Assembly: GCA_902781095.1 (NCBI GenBank)
Contig: CACZHW010000004.1
Coordinates: forward strand, 94,335 to 158,334
Reading direction: 5' to 3'
DNA length: 64,000 nucleotides
Source: an uncultured Eubacteriales bacterium
GTDB taxonomy: Bacteria > Bacillota > Clostridia > Christensenellales > Aristaeellaceae
Part shown: positions 54,177-62,973 of the stretch, one piece after another
Position numbering within the stretch: position 1 is the first letter of the stretch
Layout: the number at the start of each line of letters is the position of its first letter
Translations under genes and position numbers: made by a program
The notes under the pieces: generated by a model
Seen by the model: only the letters and a program-made list of their open reading frames with translations
What the model was told of the DNA's origin: nothing
Databases searched by the model: none

Positions 54177-54188
54177 ATTAGACCTAAT
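54177..54188. promoter_or_regulatory. Operator site 2 of the TRAP operon (ATTAG-AC-CTAAT)
   Basis: The same inverted repeat as site 1 but in the opposite sense, 30 bases before the dctP start codon and downstream of the promoter. Two sites bracketing a promoter fit repression by looping or roadblock. Confidence 0.68.
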
Positions 54189-54217
54189 CTTACCCACCAA
54201 GACAAGGAGGAAATCCC

Positions 54218-55195
54218 ATGAAGAAGTATCTCGTCCTCGCGCTTGCCCTCATCCTCACGCTGGTCGTCAGCGCCGTTTCCGCAGACCAGAACTTCATGAT
54301 CGACCTGGCCACCGCCTACGCCGCGGACGCTCCCGCCGGCGTCGCGCTCCAGAAGTTCGTGGATGACGTCCGGGAGAAGTCCGGCGGCTCCATCGACATC
54401 AGCCTCTTCACCGACGGCACCCTGGGCAACACGACCGACAACTACGCCTCCGTCGCCAGCGGCGACCTGGACATGACCATGTCCGGCCTGGAGGGCCTCG
54501 ACCTCTACGCGCCCGAGTACACCTTCCTCGATTCCCCCTTCCTCGTCAAGGACTGGGATCACATGACCGCCCTGCTGAACAGCGGCATCGGCGACACGCT
54601 GAAGGCCCGCTATGAGGAGAACGGCTTCGTCACCCTCGGCTGGCACAAGCGCGACACCCGCGTCCTCGCCTCCGACAAGCCCATCTCCAGCCCGGCGGAC
54701 GTCTCCGGCCTCAAGCTGCGCCTGCCCGGCATGACCGTGTACGTCGACACCTGGTCCGCACTGAACGTCAGCCCGACCACCATCGCCATGAACGAGCTCT
54801 ACACCGGCCTGTCCACCAACATGGCAGAAGCCTGCGAGGGCGGCTACGAGCAGATGAACACCCTGAAGCTCTACGAGGTGCAGAAGTACATCCAGGAGAG
54901 CGACCACGTGCTCGAGTTCGTCGGCCTGTTCATCAACAAGGACCTCTATGAATCCATGAGCGCAGAGCAGCAGGCCGTCCTGCAGGAGTGCGCGGCCGAA
55001 GACCTGGCCTACGCCGACCAGCTCTCCGCTGACAAGCGCGCCGAGTACAAGCAGGCCTGCCTCGACGGCGGCATGGAGCTCGTGGACATCGACCGCGCCG
55101 CCTTCCGCGATGCGCTGACCGATTTCTACAAGTCCCAGTTCGAGAACAAGTGGACCGTGACCACCTACGACGAGGTCATGAGCTTCGCCAAATAA
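54218..55195 (+). CDS. dctP: TRAP transporter solute-binding protein
   Basis: A 325-residue extracytoplasmic receptor of the DctP type. The signal peptide (MKKYLVLALALILTLVVSAVSA) is followed by the binding fold; the substrate-binding Arg is expected in GLKLRLPGM near residue 170, where DctP proteins hold the carboxylate. The substrate is probably an acidic sugar or related carboxylate, given the dehydratase in the same operon. The signal peptide has no lipobox Cys, which is unusual for a binding protein in a cell with a single membrane. ATG 54218 has AAGGAGG nine bases upstream. Confidence 0.94.
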   Translation: MKKYLVLALALILTLVVSAVSADQNFMIDLATAYAADAPAGVALQKFVDDVREKSGGSIDISLFTDGTLGNTTDNYASVASGDLDMTMSGLEGLDLYAPEYTFLDSPFLVKDWDHMTALLNSGIGDTLKARYEENGFVTLGWHKRDTRVLASDKPISSPADVSGLKLRLPGMTVYVDTWSALNVSPTTIAMNELYTGLSTNMAEACEGGYEQMNTLKLYEVQKYIQESDHVLEFVGLFINKDLYESMSAEQQAVLQECAAEDLAYADQLSADKRAEYKQACLDGGMELVDIDRAAFRDALTDFYKSQFENKWTVTTYDEVMSFAK

Positions 55196-55210
55196 GCATC
55201 ATTCACGAGC

Positions 55211-55246
55211 AGAAGGGACTGTGCCCTCTTGGCGCCAGTCCCTTCT
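55211..55246 (+). terminator. Intercistronic hairpin between dctP and dctQ
   Basis: AGAAGGGACTG and CAGTCCCTTCT form an 11-bp stem with a 14-base loop and a CTCTTC tail. It probably attenuates transcription or protects the dctP mRNA, so that more receptor than permease is made. Confidence 0.62.
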
Positions 55247-55321
55247 CTCTTCATCCCAAAACGGGATGCACAGCCGTCCTTCCGCGTTAAAAGGCGGCGG
55301 GCGTCCGTAAAGGAGAACGTC

Positions 55322-55864
55322 ATGTTTAAGAAAATCGCGCGTGCCTATCTCAAGATCGCGGAGACGATCTGCGTCATCCTGCTGGTGATCATCATGGTGT
55401 GCATGTGCATCCAGATCGCGTGCCGTCTGCTCACCATCGGGCAAAACTTCACCGAAGAGCTCTGCCGCCTCTGCTTCAGCCTGATGATCTTCATCGGCGC
55501 GCCGCTCTGCCTGGCGGAAGGCGCGGACATCGTCGTGGATATGGTCGTCAACGCCCTTCCGCCGGCCGTACGGCGGGTAACCGACTTTATCAGCAACGCG
55601 CTGATCGCCTTCTTCAGCGTGCTGGCCATCCGCAGCCAGTGGAACGTCATCCAGACCAACAAGGGCGTCACCGCCGTCTCGATGACGTGGATCAAGATGA
55701 ACTGGCTGTACACGGCCTTCCTCATCTCGTTTGTCTGCCTGTTCATCGTCGCCGTGTGCAAGGCCGTCGCGGCCCTCCTCGGCCGCAGCCAGACCATCGA
55801 CATCAACGCCGCCGCGAAAGCGAAGGCGATTCAGGAAGCGAAGGAGATGGACATCGGAATATGA
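55322..55864 (+). CDS. dctQ: TRAP transporter small permease
   Basis: A 180-residue membrane protein with four hydrophobic segments, the DctQ layout (YLKIAETICVILLVIIMV first, then the conserved FTEELCRLCFSLMIFIG). It joins the large permease to form the ion-driven importer. ATG 55322 has AAGGAG six bases upstream; 31 in-frame upstream codons lie in the intergenic hairpin region and are excluded. Its stop overlaps the dctM start (ATGA). Confidence 0.93.
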   Translation: MFKKIARAYLKIAETICVILLVIIMVCMCIQIACRLLTIGQNFTEELCRLCFSLMIFIGAPLCLAEGADIVVDMVVNALPPAVRRVTDFISNALIAFFSVLAIRSQWNVIQTNKGVTAVSMTWIKMNWLYTAFLISFVCLFIVAVCKAVAALLGRSQTIDINAAAKAKAIQEAKEMDIGI

Positions 55865-57153
55865 ATACCGTCGTATTGCTCATCCTCATCGGGATGCTGA
55901 TTCTCTTCCTGCTCAAAGTGCCGATCTACGTCAGCATGGGCCTCACCGGCATCGCCCTCATGCTCACGCGCGGCGGCATCAAGTGGGGCATCATCAGCCA
56001 GTATCTCTATACCGGCACCAACTCGTTCACCCTGCTCTCCATCCCGCTGTTCCTGCTCGCCGCCAAGCTGATGAACACCGGCGGCATCACCCGGCGGCTG
56101 TTCGCCTTCTGCATGAAGGTCGTCGGCTGGCTGCCCGGCGGCCTGGGCCACGTCAACGTCCTGGCCTCCGTCATCTTCGCCGGCATGTCCGGCACGGCCG
56201 TTTCGGATGCGGGCGGCCTCGGCTCCATCGAAATCCAGGCCATGCGCGAAAACGGCTTTGACAACGAGTTCGCCTGCTGCGTCACGGCCGCCTCCTCCAC
56301 TCTGGGCCCCATCATCCCGCCCAGCATCCCGCTGGTCGTGTACGCCACGGTCTCCGGCGCTTCCGTCGGCGCGCTGTTCATGGCCGGCATCGTGCCCGGC
56401 ATCGTGATGGCGCTCATCATGATGGCCCTCGTCTTCTTCTACGCAAAGAAGCGCAACTACCCGAAGACGAAGTTCCCCACCGGCAAAGAGTTCCTGAAGG
56501 CGCTCAAGGAGGGCATCCTGCCCCTGATGGCCCCGGTCATCCTGCTGGTCGGCATCTACGGCGGCGTCTTCACGCCCACCGAGAGCGCGGCCGTCGTCGT
56601 CATGTACAGCCTCCTGCTCGACGTGTTCATCTACCGCGAGCTCACCTTCCAGAAATTCCTGAACATCCTGAAGGAGACCGTGCGCGACGCCGTCACCATC
56701 GCGCTCATCATCGCAGGCGCGACGCTCTTCGGCTACGTCGCCACGCGCGCCAAGATCCCGCAGATGATCCTGACGGCCATGACCTCCGCCGTCTCCAACA
56801 AGGTCATCTTCCTGCTCATCCTGAACGTCTTCCTGCTGATCATCGGCTGCTTCCTGGAGACGGCCAGCGCGATCACGATCGTGGTCCCGCTCATCATGCC
56901 GCTGCTCAAGGCCTTCGGCGTCAACCTGACGCAGTTCGGCCTCATCATCGTGCTCAACCTCATGATCGGCCTGCTGACGCCGCCCTTCGGCCTCGTGCTC
57001 TTCGTCGTCAGCAAGATCGGCAACATCTCCATCGGCCGCTTCTCCCGGGCGCTGCTGCCCTGGCTGTGCGCCCTGCTGATCGCGCTGCTGCTGGTCACCT
57101 TTATCCCGGGCCTCAGCCTCTGGCTGCCGACGGCCCTGGGCATGAGTGTGTAA
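55861..57153 (+). CDS. dctM: TRAP transporter large permease
   Basis: A 430-residue membrane protein with about twelve hydrophobic segments, the ion-coupled transport subunit. Family landmarks are GMSGTAVSDAGGLGSIEIQAM and TLGPIIPPSIPLVVYA in the first half and GCFLETASAITIVVPL with LTPPFGLVLFVVSKI in the second. It overlaps dctQ by four bases and is followed after 15 bases by the dehydratase. Confidence 0.96.
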   Translation: MNTVVLLILIGMLILFLLKVPIYVSMGLTGIALMLTRGGIKWGIISQYLYTGTNSFTLLSIPLFLLAAKLMNTGGITRRLFAFCMKVVGWLPGGLGHVNVLASVIFAGMSGTAVSDAGGLGSIEIQAMRENGFDNEFACCVTAASSTLGPIIPPSIPLVVYATVSGASVGALFMAGIVPGIVMALIMMALVFFYAKKRNYPKTKFPTGKEFLKALKEGILPLMAPVILLVGIYGGVFTPTESAAVVVMYSLLLDVFIYRELTFQKFLNILKETVRDAVTIALIIAGATLFGYVATRAKIPQMILTAMTSAVSNKVIFLLILNVFLLIIGCFLETASAITIVVPLIMPLLKAFGVNLTQFGLIIVLNLMIGLLTPPFGLVLFVVSKIGNISIGRFSRALLPWLCALLIALLLVTFIPGLSLWLPTALGMSV

Positions 57154-57168
57154 GGTCAGGTGACGGCT

Positions 57169-58341
57169 ATGAAGATCACCTCCGTCACCGGCATCGCGCT
57201 GCGCGTGCCCTGCGCGCCCATCGCGGACGCCCTCAGCACCTCCACAGCCCGGCAGGCCCTGCTCGTGCGAATCGATACGGATGCCGGGCTCTTCGGCATC
57301 GGCGAGGCCTTCAGCTTCGGCGCGCCGCTGGCCGCCATGAAGGCCATCCTAGAGGCGCAGCTCGCCCCCTCCCTCATCGGCGAGGATCCGCAGGACATTG
57401 AGCGCATCTGGCAGACGCTGTACTGGCGCACCATCGCAAACGGGCGCCGCAGCCTGACGATGGCCTGCATCAGCGGCGTCGACATCGCGCTGTGGGACCT
57501 GATGGGCAAAGCGTGTCGCATGCCCGTCTGCCGCCTGCTCGGCGCGTATTCGGACCGCGTCCCCTCCTACGCCAGCGGCGGCTTCTACGCCCCGGGCAAG
57601 GACCTGGACGGCCTGCGGCGCGAAATCGAGGGCTATCTTTCCCGCGGATACCGCGATGCGAAGATCAAGATCGGCAGGACGATGGACCGCCCCGGCGCGC
57701 CCCTTTCCTACATGGCCAACCGGGACTGGGCCGTCACGCCGGAGGAGGACTTCCGGCGTGTCGCCGCGGCCAAGGAGCTGCTGGGCGACGGCCTGCTCAT
57801 CGTGGACACCAACGCCTCCTGGGATTCCTACATCGCCCTTTCCCGCGGGCGGGAACTCGCGCGCCTGGGCGTCGAGTGGCTGGAGGAGCCCATCCCCTTC
57901 GAGGACCTGGAGGGGTATACGCGCATCTCCCGCGAGCTGCCGCAGCTCCGGATCATCGGCTGCGAGACCCAGCAGGGCGCGGACAACTTCGCCACCATGA
58001 TCCGTAGCGACGCGCTGGACATCGCCCAGCCGGACGCCGGATGGGTCGGCGGCATCTCCGAAACGCTGAAGATCGGCGCTGTCGCCAAGGCCGCCGGCCG
58101 GAAGATTTCCCTGCACTGCTTCGGCAGCTCCGTGCTCTTCGCCGCCAGCCTGCAGGTTGCCGCCGCCATGTCCAACACCGAGCGCATCGAATCGGAAGAG
58201 AATCCGAACCCGCTCAAGACGGATCTGGTCCGGACACCCTTTGAGACGGACGAACACATGAGCTTCCTCGTCCCGCAGGGCGAAGGCCTCGGCATCGAAC
58301 TCGACTGGGACAAGGTTTCCGACTTTACGGTGGAGGTTTAA
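57169..58341 (+). CDS. Enolase-superfamily acid-sugar dehydratase (mandelate racemase group)
   Basis: A 390-residue enzyme of the mandelate racemase/muconate lactonizing family. The KxK base pair is in DAKIKIG (about 165-167). The three metal ligands are Asp in VDTNASWD, Glu in LEEPIP and Glu in GCETQQG. The second base is a His-Asp pair: Asp in QPDAGW and His in SLHCFG. This is the catalytic set of the MR subgroup, which mostly dehydrates acid sugars; the exact substrate cannot be read. With the TRAP transporter and GntR gene it forms an uptake and breakdown operon. ATG 57169 is preferred over GTG 57160 because AGGTGA precedes it by about five bases. Confidence 0.93.
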   Translation: MKITSVTGIALRVPCAPIADALSTSTARQALLVRIDTDAGLFGIGEAFSFGAPLAAMKAILEAQLAPSLIGEDPQDIERIWQTLYWRTIANGRRSLTMACISGVDIALWDLMGKACRMPVCRLLGAYSDRVPSYASGGFYAPGKDLDGLRREIEGYLSRGYRDAKIKIGRTMDRPGAPLSYMANRDWAVTPEEDFRRVAAAKELLGDGLLIVDTNASWDSYIALSRGRELARLGVEWLEEPIPFEDLEGYTRISRELPQLRIIGCETQQGADNFATMIRSDALDIAQPDAGWVGGISETLKIGAVAKAAGRKISLHCFGSSVLFAASLQVAAAMSNTERIESEENPNPLKTDLVRTPFETDEHMSFLVPQGEGLGIELDWDKVSDFTVEV

Positions 58342-58345
58342 TCCG

Positions 58346-59026
58346 GTGGATCACGCCAAACAGCATGAAGAGGGCCTCCTGGCCAACGTCATCGCAGAAC
58401 AGCTGAAGCACAAAATCCAGAGCATGGAGTACAAGGCCGGCGACCGCCTGCCCGTGCGGAAGCTCTGCGAAGACTTCAACACGAGCGAAACCCCCGTCAA
58501 GCAGGCGCTCAATCAGCTCGCGGCGACCGGGCTGGTCGTCGCCACCCCGAAATGCGGCATGCGCGTACGCACCTTTACCTTCTCGGATATGAAAAACGTG
58601 CTGGAAGCGCGCCTGATGATCGAGCAGTTCTGCGCGAGGGACGCCGTGCTTCGCGTCCGCCGGGACGCGGATTACGCGGACTTGATGCGCGGGACGCTCG
58701 AGGAGTCGGACCGCTGCTACAGGCGCTGCATCGAGTCCTTCACCAAGGAGAACTTTATCCGCGCCCACGAGACGGACGGCAAGCTGCACTCCGGCCTGGT
58801 CGGCGCCAGCCAAAACCCGGAAATCGTCAACCTGTACCGCACGCTGAACACGCACGCCGGCATGTTCACCAGCTTTGAAAAGCACACGCCAAAGACGCTT
58901 CAGCAGGTCATCCGCCAGCACGATGACATCGTGGGCGCCCTGCTGCTGTGCGACACGGACGGCCTGCGCAGCGCGCTGGAAATGCATCTGCGCTCCACGC
59001 TGCAAATCCTCGGCGGCGACGGCTGA
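58346..59026 (+). CDS. GntR-family (FCD) regulator of the TRAP operon
   Basis: A 226-residue protein. Residues about 10-80 are the GntR winged helix (LANVIAEQLKHKIQSMEYKA, then RKLCEDFNTSETPVKQALNQL). The rest is a helical FCD effector domain with the metal-binding His residues typical of the family (for example HETDGKLHS and RQHDDIVGAL). FCD regulators often bind metal-chelating organic acids. It starts at GTG 58346, nine bases after GGAGG and five bases after the dehydratase stop. It probably represses dctPQM and the dehydratase through the inverted repeats at 53967 and 54177. Confidence 0.93.
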   Translation: MDHAKQHEEGLLANVIAEQLKHKIQSMEYKAGDRLPVRKLCEDFNTSETPVKQALNQLAATGLVVATPKCGMRVRTFTFSDMKNVLEARLMIEQFCARDAVLRVRRDADYADLMRGTLEESDRCYRRCIESFTKENFIRAHETDGKLHSGLVGASQNPEIVNLYRTLNTHAGMFTSFEKHTPKTLQQVIRQHDDIVGALLLCDTDGLRSALEMHLRSTLQILGGDG

Positions 59027-59045
59027 AACGGCGTACTCCGAACGG

Positions 59046-59087
59046 CATACGAAAACACCACCTGACCCGGGTGGTGTTTTTCGTATG
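59046..59087 (+). terminator. Terminator of the TRAP operon
   Basis: A long stem (ACGAAAACACCACC with GGTGGTGTTTTTCGT) with a seven-base loop follows the GntR stop codon, with TTTTT in its 3' arm. Confidence 0.88.
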
Positions 59088-59088
59088 C

Positions 59089-59123
59089 AAAAGGACCGCC
59101 CCGCTTTCGCGGGGCGGCCTTTT
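59089..59123. terminator. Bidirectional terminator between GntR and liv genes
   Basis: CCGCCCCGC and GCGGGGCGG form a stem with a TTTC loop, flanked by AAAAGG and CCTTTT. It serves the convergent liv operon as well. Confidence 0.88.
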
Positions 59124-59153
59124 GTCGGCAGTTACCGGGTGAAACCGCAGCGT

Positions 59154-60395
59154 TTACTGCAGCGGAGCCGGATAGAGAATCTTGGTGTCGGTGAAGTCGA
59201 ACGGCCACACGGTCTTCCACTCGCCGTCCTGCACCTGCGCGATAGCGACAGAAGCGGAGGTGTTGTCGCGGAAGTGCGGCGCGCCCGCCAGCTCGTAGTT
59301 CTCGAACTTGATCTCGTCGTAGGGCAGCACGATCTTGCGGCCGCCGGGGAACTCGCCCTTGATGTCCAGGGCGGCGATGGCGTCACGGACAGCCTCGCCG
59401 TCGGTGGAGCCGGCCGCCTCGATCGCGGTCTTGAAGATCCACACCACGGTGTAGGACTCGGCGGAGTGGCCGTTCATGTTGACGCCGTACTGCGCCTTGA
59501 ACTCCTCGTTGATCTCCTTGCCGTTGATCAGGTCGGGGTTGAACTCAACCACGGAAGCAACGCCGTTGGCGGCGGCGCCCAGGTTGGTGATGAAGGCCGG
59601 ATCGGTGAAGCCGTTGGCCTTGGCCACGATCATCTTCGGGATGTAGTTCTGCGCCTTCAGCGTCTGCACGAACAGTGTCGCGTCGCCGATGTAGGAGTCG
59701 CAGAGGATCGCGTCCGGGTTGGCCTGCTTGAGGGCCAGCACCTGGGCGCTCAGGTCGGTCGCGTTGGAGGAGTAGTCAACCGTGGCGACGAGGTCGAAGC
59801 CGTAGGCGTCCTTGTACAGCTCGACGCAGCGGATGAGCTCCTGGCCGATGGCCGCGCGGTCGGTGAAGATGGCGATGGTCTTGATCTCCTCGCCGGTCTG
59901 CTGAGCGGAGTCCTTCAGGTACTTCAGCATGTCTTCGACGTAGACGGAGTTGAGCGGGCAGAGGCGGAAGAAGAAGTCCATATCCTCGTGGTCCGCGTCG
60001 GTCAGCCTGTCGAGGGTGGAGATGGCGGTGATCATCGGCACGCCGTACTGCGTGCAGACCTGCGCCACGACCTCGGTCACGGTGGACATGTGGCAGCCCA
60101 TCATGACGTCAACGTGCTCCTGGGTGATGAGGCGCTCAGCCTCGGAACGGCCCTGAGCGGGATTGCCCGCATGGTCGCCGCGGACGACTTCCAGCATACG
60201 GCCGTTGACGCCGCCCTTGGCGTTGATCTCCGCCACGGCGAAGTCGATGCCGCGAAGGATGTTCTCGCCGATGGCCGCGTTGCCGCCGGACATGGCATAG
60301 ATGGTGCCGATCCTGATGGGCGCCTCGTCCGCGACGGCCACGGAGGCCAGCGCGATCACGAGGGCGATGCACAGAAGAGAGACGATCTTTTTCAT
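59154..60395 (-). CDS. livJ: Liv-type ABC transporter substrate-binding protein
   Basis: A 413-residue periplasmic-type binding protein of the branched-chain amino acid/amide class. A signal peptide (cleavage near SVAVA-DEA) is followed by IRIGTIYAMSGGNAAIGENIL and the two-lobed fold. As with the TRAP receptor there is no lipobox Cys. ATG 60395 has AAGGAGG nine bases upstream; 18 upstream in-frame codons are not supported. Ligand may be a branched-chain amino acid, urea, amide or aromatic acid; the sequence does not decide. It is the last gene of the liv group. Confidence 0.93.
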   Translation of the reverse strand: MKKIVSLLCIALVIALASVAVADEAPIRIGTIYAMSGGNAAIGENILRGIDFAVAEINAKGGVNGRMLEVVRGDHAGNPAQGRSEAERLITQEHVDVMMGCHMSTVTEVVAQVCTQYGVPMITAISTLDRLTDADHEDMDFFFRLCPLNSVYVEDMLKYLKDSAQQTGEEIKTIAIFTDRAAIGQELIRCVELYKDAYGFDLVATVDYSSNATDLSAQVLALKQANPDAILCDSYIGDATLFVQTLKAQNYIPKMIVAKANGFTDPAFITNLGAAANGVASVVEFNPDLINGKEINEEFKAQYGVNMNGHSAESYTVVWIFKTAIEAAGSTDGEAVRDAIAALDIKGEFPGGRKIVLPYDEIKFENYELAGAPHFRDNTSASVAIAQVQDGEWKTVWPFDFTDTKILYPAPLQ

Positions 60396-60456
60396 GCAAA
60401 ATTCCTCCTTCAAATTTATGCTCAGCGCCGAACTGCCACAGCGCTTCACACCGATG

Positions 60457-61164
60457 TCAGATGCCGAGGTAGGCCTTTTTGACGTGTTCGTTGGCGCCCA
60501 GTTCCGCAGCCGTTCCCTCGAGCGCGATGCGCCCGTTTTCGATGACGTAGCCGCGGTCCGCGCACGCCAGCGCCTTGGTGATGTCCTGCTCCACCAGCAT
60601 GACGGAGATGCCGTCGTTGCGGGCCATGGAGGAGGCCACCGCCAGGATGTCGTCCACGATGTTGGGCGCCAGGCCCAGGGACGGCTCGTCCAGGATGAGC
60701 AGCTTGGGCATGCCGATCAGCGCCCTGGCCACGGCGACCATCTGCTGCTCGCCGCCGGAGAGCGTGCCGGCCAGCTGCCGTTCGCGCTCCGCCAGCTTGG
60801 GGAACCACTGATAGACCTTTTGAAGATTTCCAGAGAAGGCTTCCCTTGTCGTCTTGTTGAACGCGCCCATCTCCAGGTTTTCCAGCACCGTCATCTCCGT
60901 GAAGAGCTGGCGGCCTTCCGGCACCTGCACGATGCCGCTGTCCAGCACGGCACGGGAGTTTTTCTTCGCCAACTCCTCGCCGTTGAAGAGCACGGAGCCC
61001 GCAGACGGCTTCAGCATGCCGGAGACGGCGCGCACCATCGTCGTCTTTCCGGCGCCGTTGGAGCCCAGGAAGGCGACGATCTCGCCGTCGTTCACCTCAA
61101 AGGAAAGATCCCACAGGATGTTGATCGCGCCGTAACCCGCGCGCAGCCCTTCAACCTTAAGCAT
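60457..61164 (-). CDS. livF: Liv-type ABC transporter ATPase
   Basis: A 235-residue ATPase subunit. Walker A GSNGAGKTT, signature LSGGEQQMV, Walker B LLILDEPSLGL and the C-terminal ENGRIALEGTA typical of LivF. It forms the ATPase dimer with LivG and overlaps its gene by eight bases. Confidence 0.95.
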   Translation of the reverse strand: MLKVEGLRAGYGAINILWDLSFEVNDGEIVAFLGSNGAGKTTMVRAVSGMLKPSAGSVLFNGEELAKKNSRAVLDSGIVQVPEGRQLFTEMTVLENLEMGAFNKTTREAFSGNLQKVYQWFPKLAERERQLAGTLSGGEQQMVAVARALIGMPKLLILDEPSLGLAPNIVDDILAVASSMARNDGISVMLVEQDITKALACADRGYVIENGRIALEGTAAELGANEHVKKAYLGI

Positions 61165-61903
61165 GAGAGCCCTCCTTCTTGCCCAGATAGACCTCCATGA
61201 CGTACGGATCGTTCATGACCTGCTGCGGCGTCCCCTCCGCGATCTTCTCGCCGTGGTGCAGCACGATGACCTCCTCGCAGAGGCTGACCACCGCCTGCAT
61301 GATGTGCTCGATGAGGAAGATGGTGACGCCGGAACGGTTGATCTGGCGGATGAGTTCGATCGCCGCCTCCGTCTCGGCCGGATTGAGGCCGGCCATGTTC
61401 TCGTCCAAAAAGAGCATCTCCGGCTTCGTCGCCAGGGCGCGGGCCATCTCCAGGCGCTTCTGGTCCGGCGTGCCCATGTCCTTGGAGAGGATGTGGCGCT
61501 TTTCGTAGAGGCCCGTAAACTGCAGCACTTCCATGGCGCGCTCCCGCGCCTCGTGCTCGCTTTTCGCCGCCGCGTGGCCGAAATAGCAGGATGCGACCAC
61601 GTTTTCCAGCACGCTCAGGTTTTTGAGCGGCTTCATGATCTGGAAGGTCCGGGCGATCTTCATCTTGGTGTACTCGTAGGCCTTCTTGTCCGTGATGTCC
61701 TGCCCGCGGTAGAAGATCTTGCCCTCGGTCGGCGGATAGTAGCCGCAGATCATGTTGAAAGTCGTGGACTTACCCGCGCCGTTGGGGCCGATCATGCCCG
61801 TGATGGCGCCCTCCCGGATGGAGAAGGAGACGTCCTTGACCGCCGTCAGGCCTTTAAAACGCTTGGTGATGTGCTGTACCTCGATGATAGGCGTCTTATC
61901 CAT
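61157..61903 (-). CDS. livG: Liv-type ABC transporter ATPase
   Basis: A 248-residue ATPase subunit. Walker A GPNGAGKST, Walker B MLFLDENMAGLNPAE and the LivG-type insert around YFGHAAAKSEHEARE. The signature region reads TPDQKRLEMARALA; LivG normally has a variant of LSGGQ here (often LAYGQQRRLE), and this one departs further, although the following RALA is normal. It is followed by livF. Confidence 0.94.
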   Translation of the reverse strand: MDKTPIIEVQHITKRFKGLTAVKDVSFSIREGAITGMIGPNGAGKSTTFNMICGYYPPTEGKIFYRGQDITDKKAYEYTKMKIARTFQIMKPLKNLSVLENVVASCYFGHAAAKSEHEARERAMEVLQFTGLYEKRHILSKDMGTPDQKRLEMARALATKPEMLFLDENMAGLNPAETEAAIELIRQINRSGVTIFLIEHIMQAVVSLCEEVIVLHHGEKIAEGTPQQVMNDPYVMEVYLGKKEGSHA

Positions 61904-61906
61904 GGG

Positions 61907-62971
61907 TCAGGCCTCCTTCCCGCGGTGTTTGTCCAGTTCCACCGCTTCCAAGACTTCTACGGGCGGCTTTTTGAGGATCTTCGTGTCGATCGCTTTCTTC
62001 AGCCCGCTGTGCATGTACCAGCCCAGGATACCCGTCGGGCGGAAGCGGATGACCGCCAGCAGCGCCACGGCGTACAGCAGCATGTTGATGCCCGGCAGAA
62101 TGGCGCTGTATTTCGCCCGCAGGAACTCGGAAAGCGGGATCATGATGAGGCCGCCCACCAGCGGGCCTTCCACGTAGGCGGCGCCGCCGACGACGGCGGG
62201 CAGGACGGACTCCGTGGACTTGGCCTGCACCATGAGCTCCGGATCGATGTAGCGCGTATAGCTCGCGTAGAAGAAGCCGACCAGCGCCGCCACCATGGCG
62301 GAGACCACGACGGCCATGATCTTGTAGCGGATGGGGTTGATGCCGATGGCCGCAGCGGCGTCCTCGTCCTCACGGATGGTCCGCAGCGCGTAGCCCATGC
62401 GGGAGCGTTCGATCTTCTTCATCAGCAGATAGATGAGGATGACCATGACGAGCCCGATATAGTAGTACGGCTCCTTGCCCGCAAAGCGGAAATCCAGGAA
62501 GGAATCCCCCCGCTTGAAGGGGAGGCCGATGCCGCTTGCCCTGCCGAAGAAAGTGGAGTTGATGATAAACTGCCGCAGCGCCTCGCCGAAGGCGATGGAG
62601 ACCAGCGTAAAGTACGGGCCGCGCAGGATGAAGCACGGGAAGAAGATGATGCCCGCCACCAGCCCGACGACCACCATGCCCAGCACCGCGGAGACCCACG
62701 GGTTGACGTGCGCCTTGGTGATGAACAGGCAGGAGACGTACGCGCCCAGGCCCATGTACGCGGCGTGTCCCAGGGAGTTCTGGCCCGTCATGCCGCCCAG
62801 CAGGTTCCAGGCCATGGAGAGCGTGGACATGTAGAAGACCAGGATGAACACGTTCAGGATGTACGGGGATTTTACGAACACGGGAATCAGGCAGAAGATG
62901 AGCAGGATCAGCCCCAGCACGACCGTGAGATTCCTGCGATAGACGCGGACCGCTTTGATATTCTCGTTCAT
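61907..62971 (-). CDS. livM: Liv-type ABC transporter permease
   Basis: A 354-residue membrane permease with about nine to ten hydrophobic segments. LivM landmarks: NLLGGMTGQNSLGHAAYMGLG near residue 55, and the cytoplasmic coupling segment RTIREDEDAAAAIGIN. It lies two bases after livH and three bases before livG. Confidence 0.95.
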   Translation of the reverse strand: MNENIKAVRVYRRNLTVVLGLILLIFCLIPVFVKSPYILNVFILVFYMSTLSMAWNLLGGMTGQNSLGHAAYMGLGAYVSCLFITKAHVNPWVSAVLGMVVVGLVAGIIFFPCFILRGPYFTLVSIAFGEALRQFIINSTFFGRASGIGLPFKRGDSFLDFRFAGKEPYYYIGLVMVILIYLLMKKIERSRMGYALRTIREDEDAAAAIGINPIRYKIMAVVVSAMVAALVGFFYASYTRYIDPELMVQAKSTESVLPAVVGGAAYVEGPLVGGLIMIPLSEFLRAKYSAILPGINMLLYAVALLAVIRFRPTGILGWYMHSGLKKAIDTKILKKPPVEVLEAVELDKHRGKEA

Positions 62972-62973
62972 CG

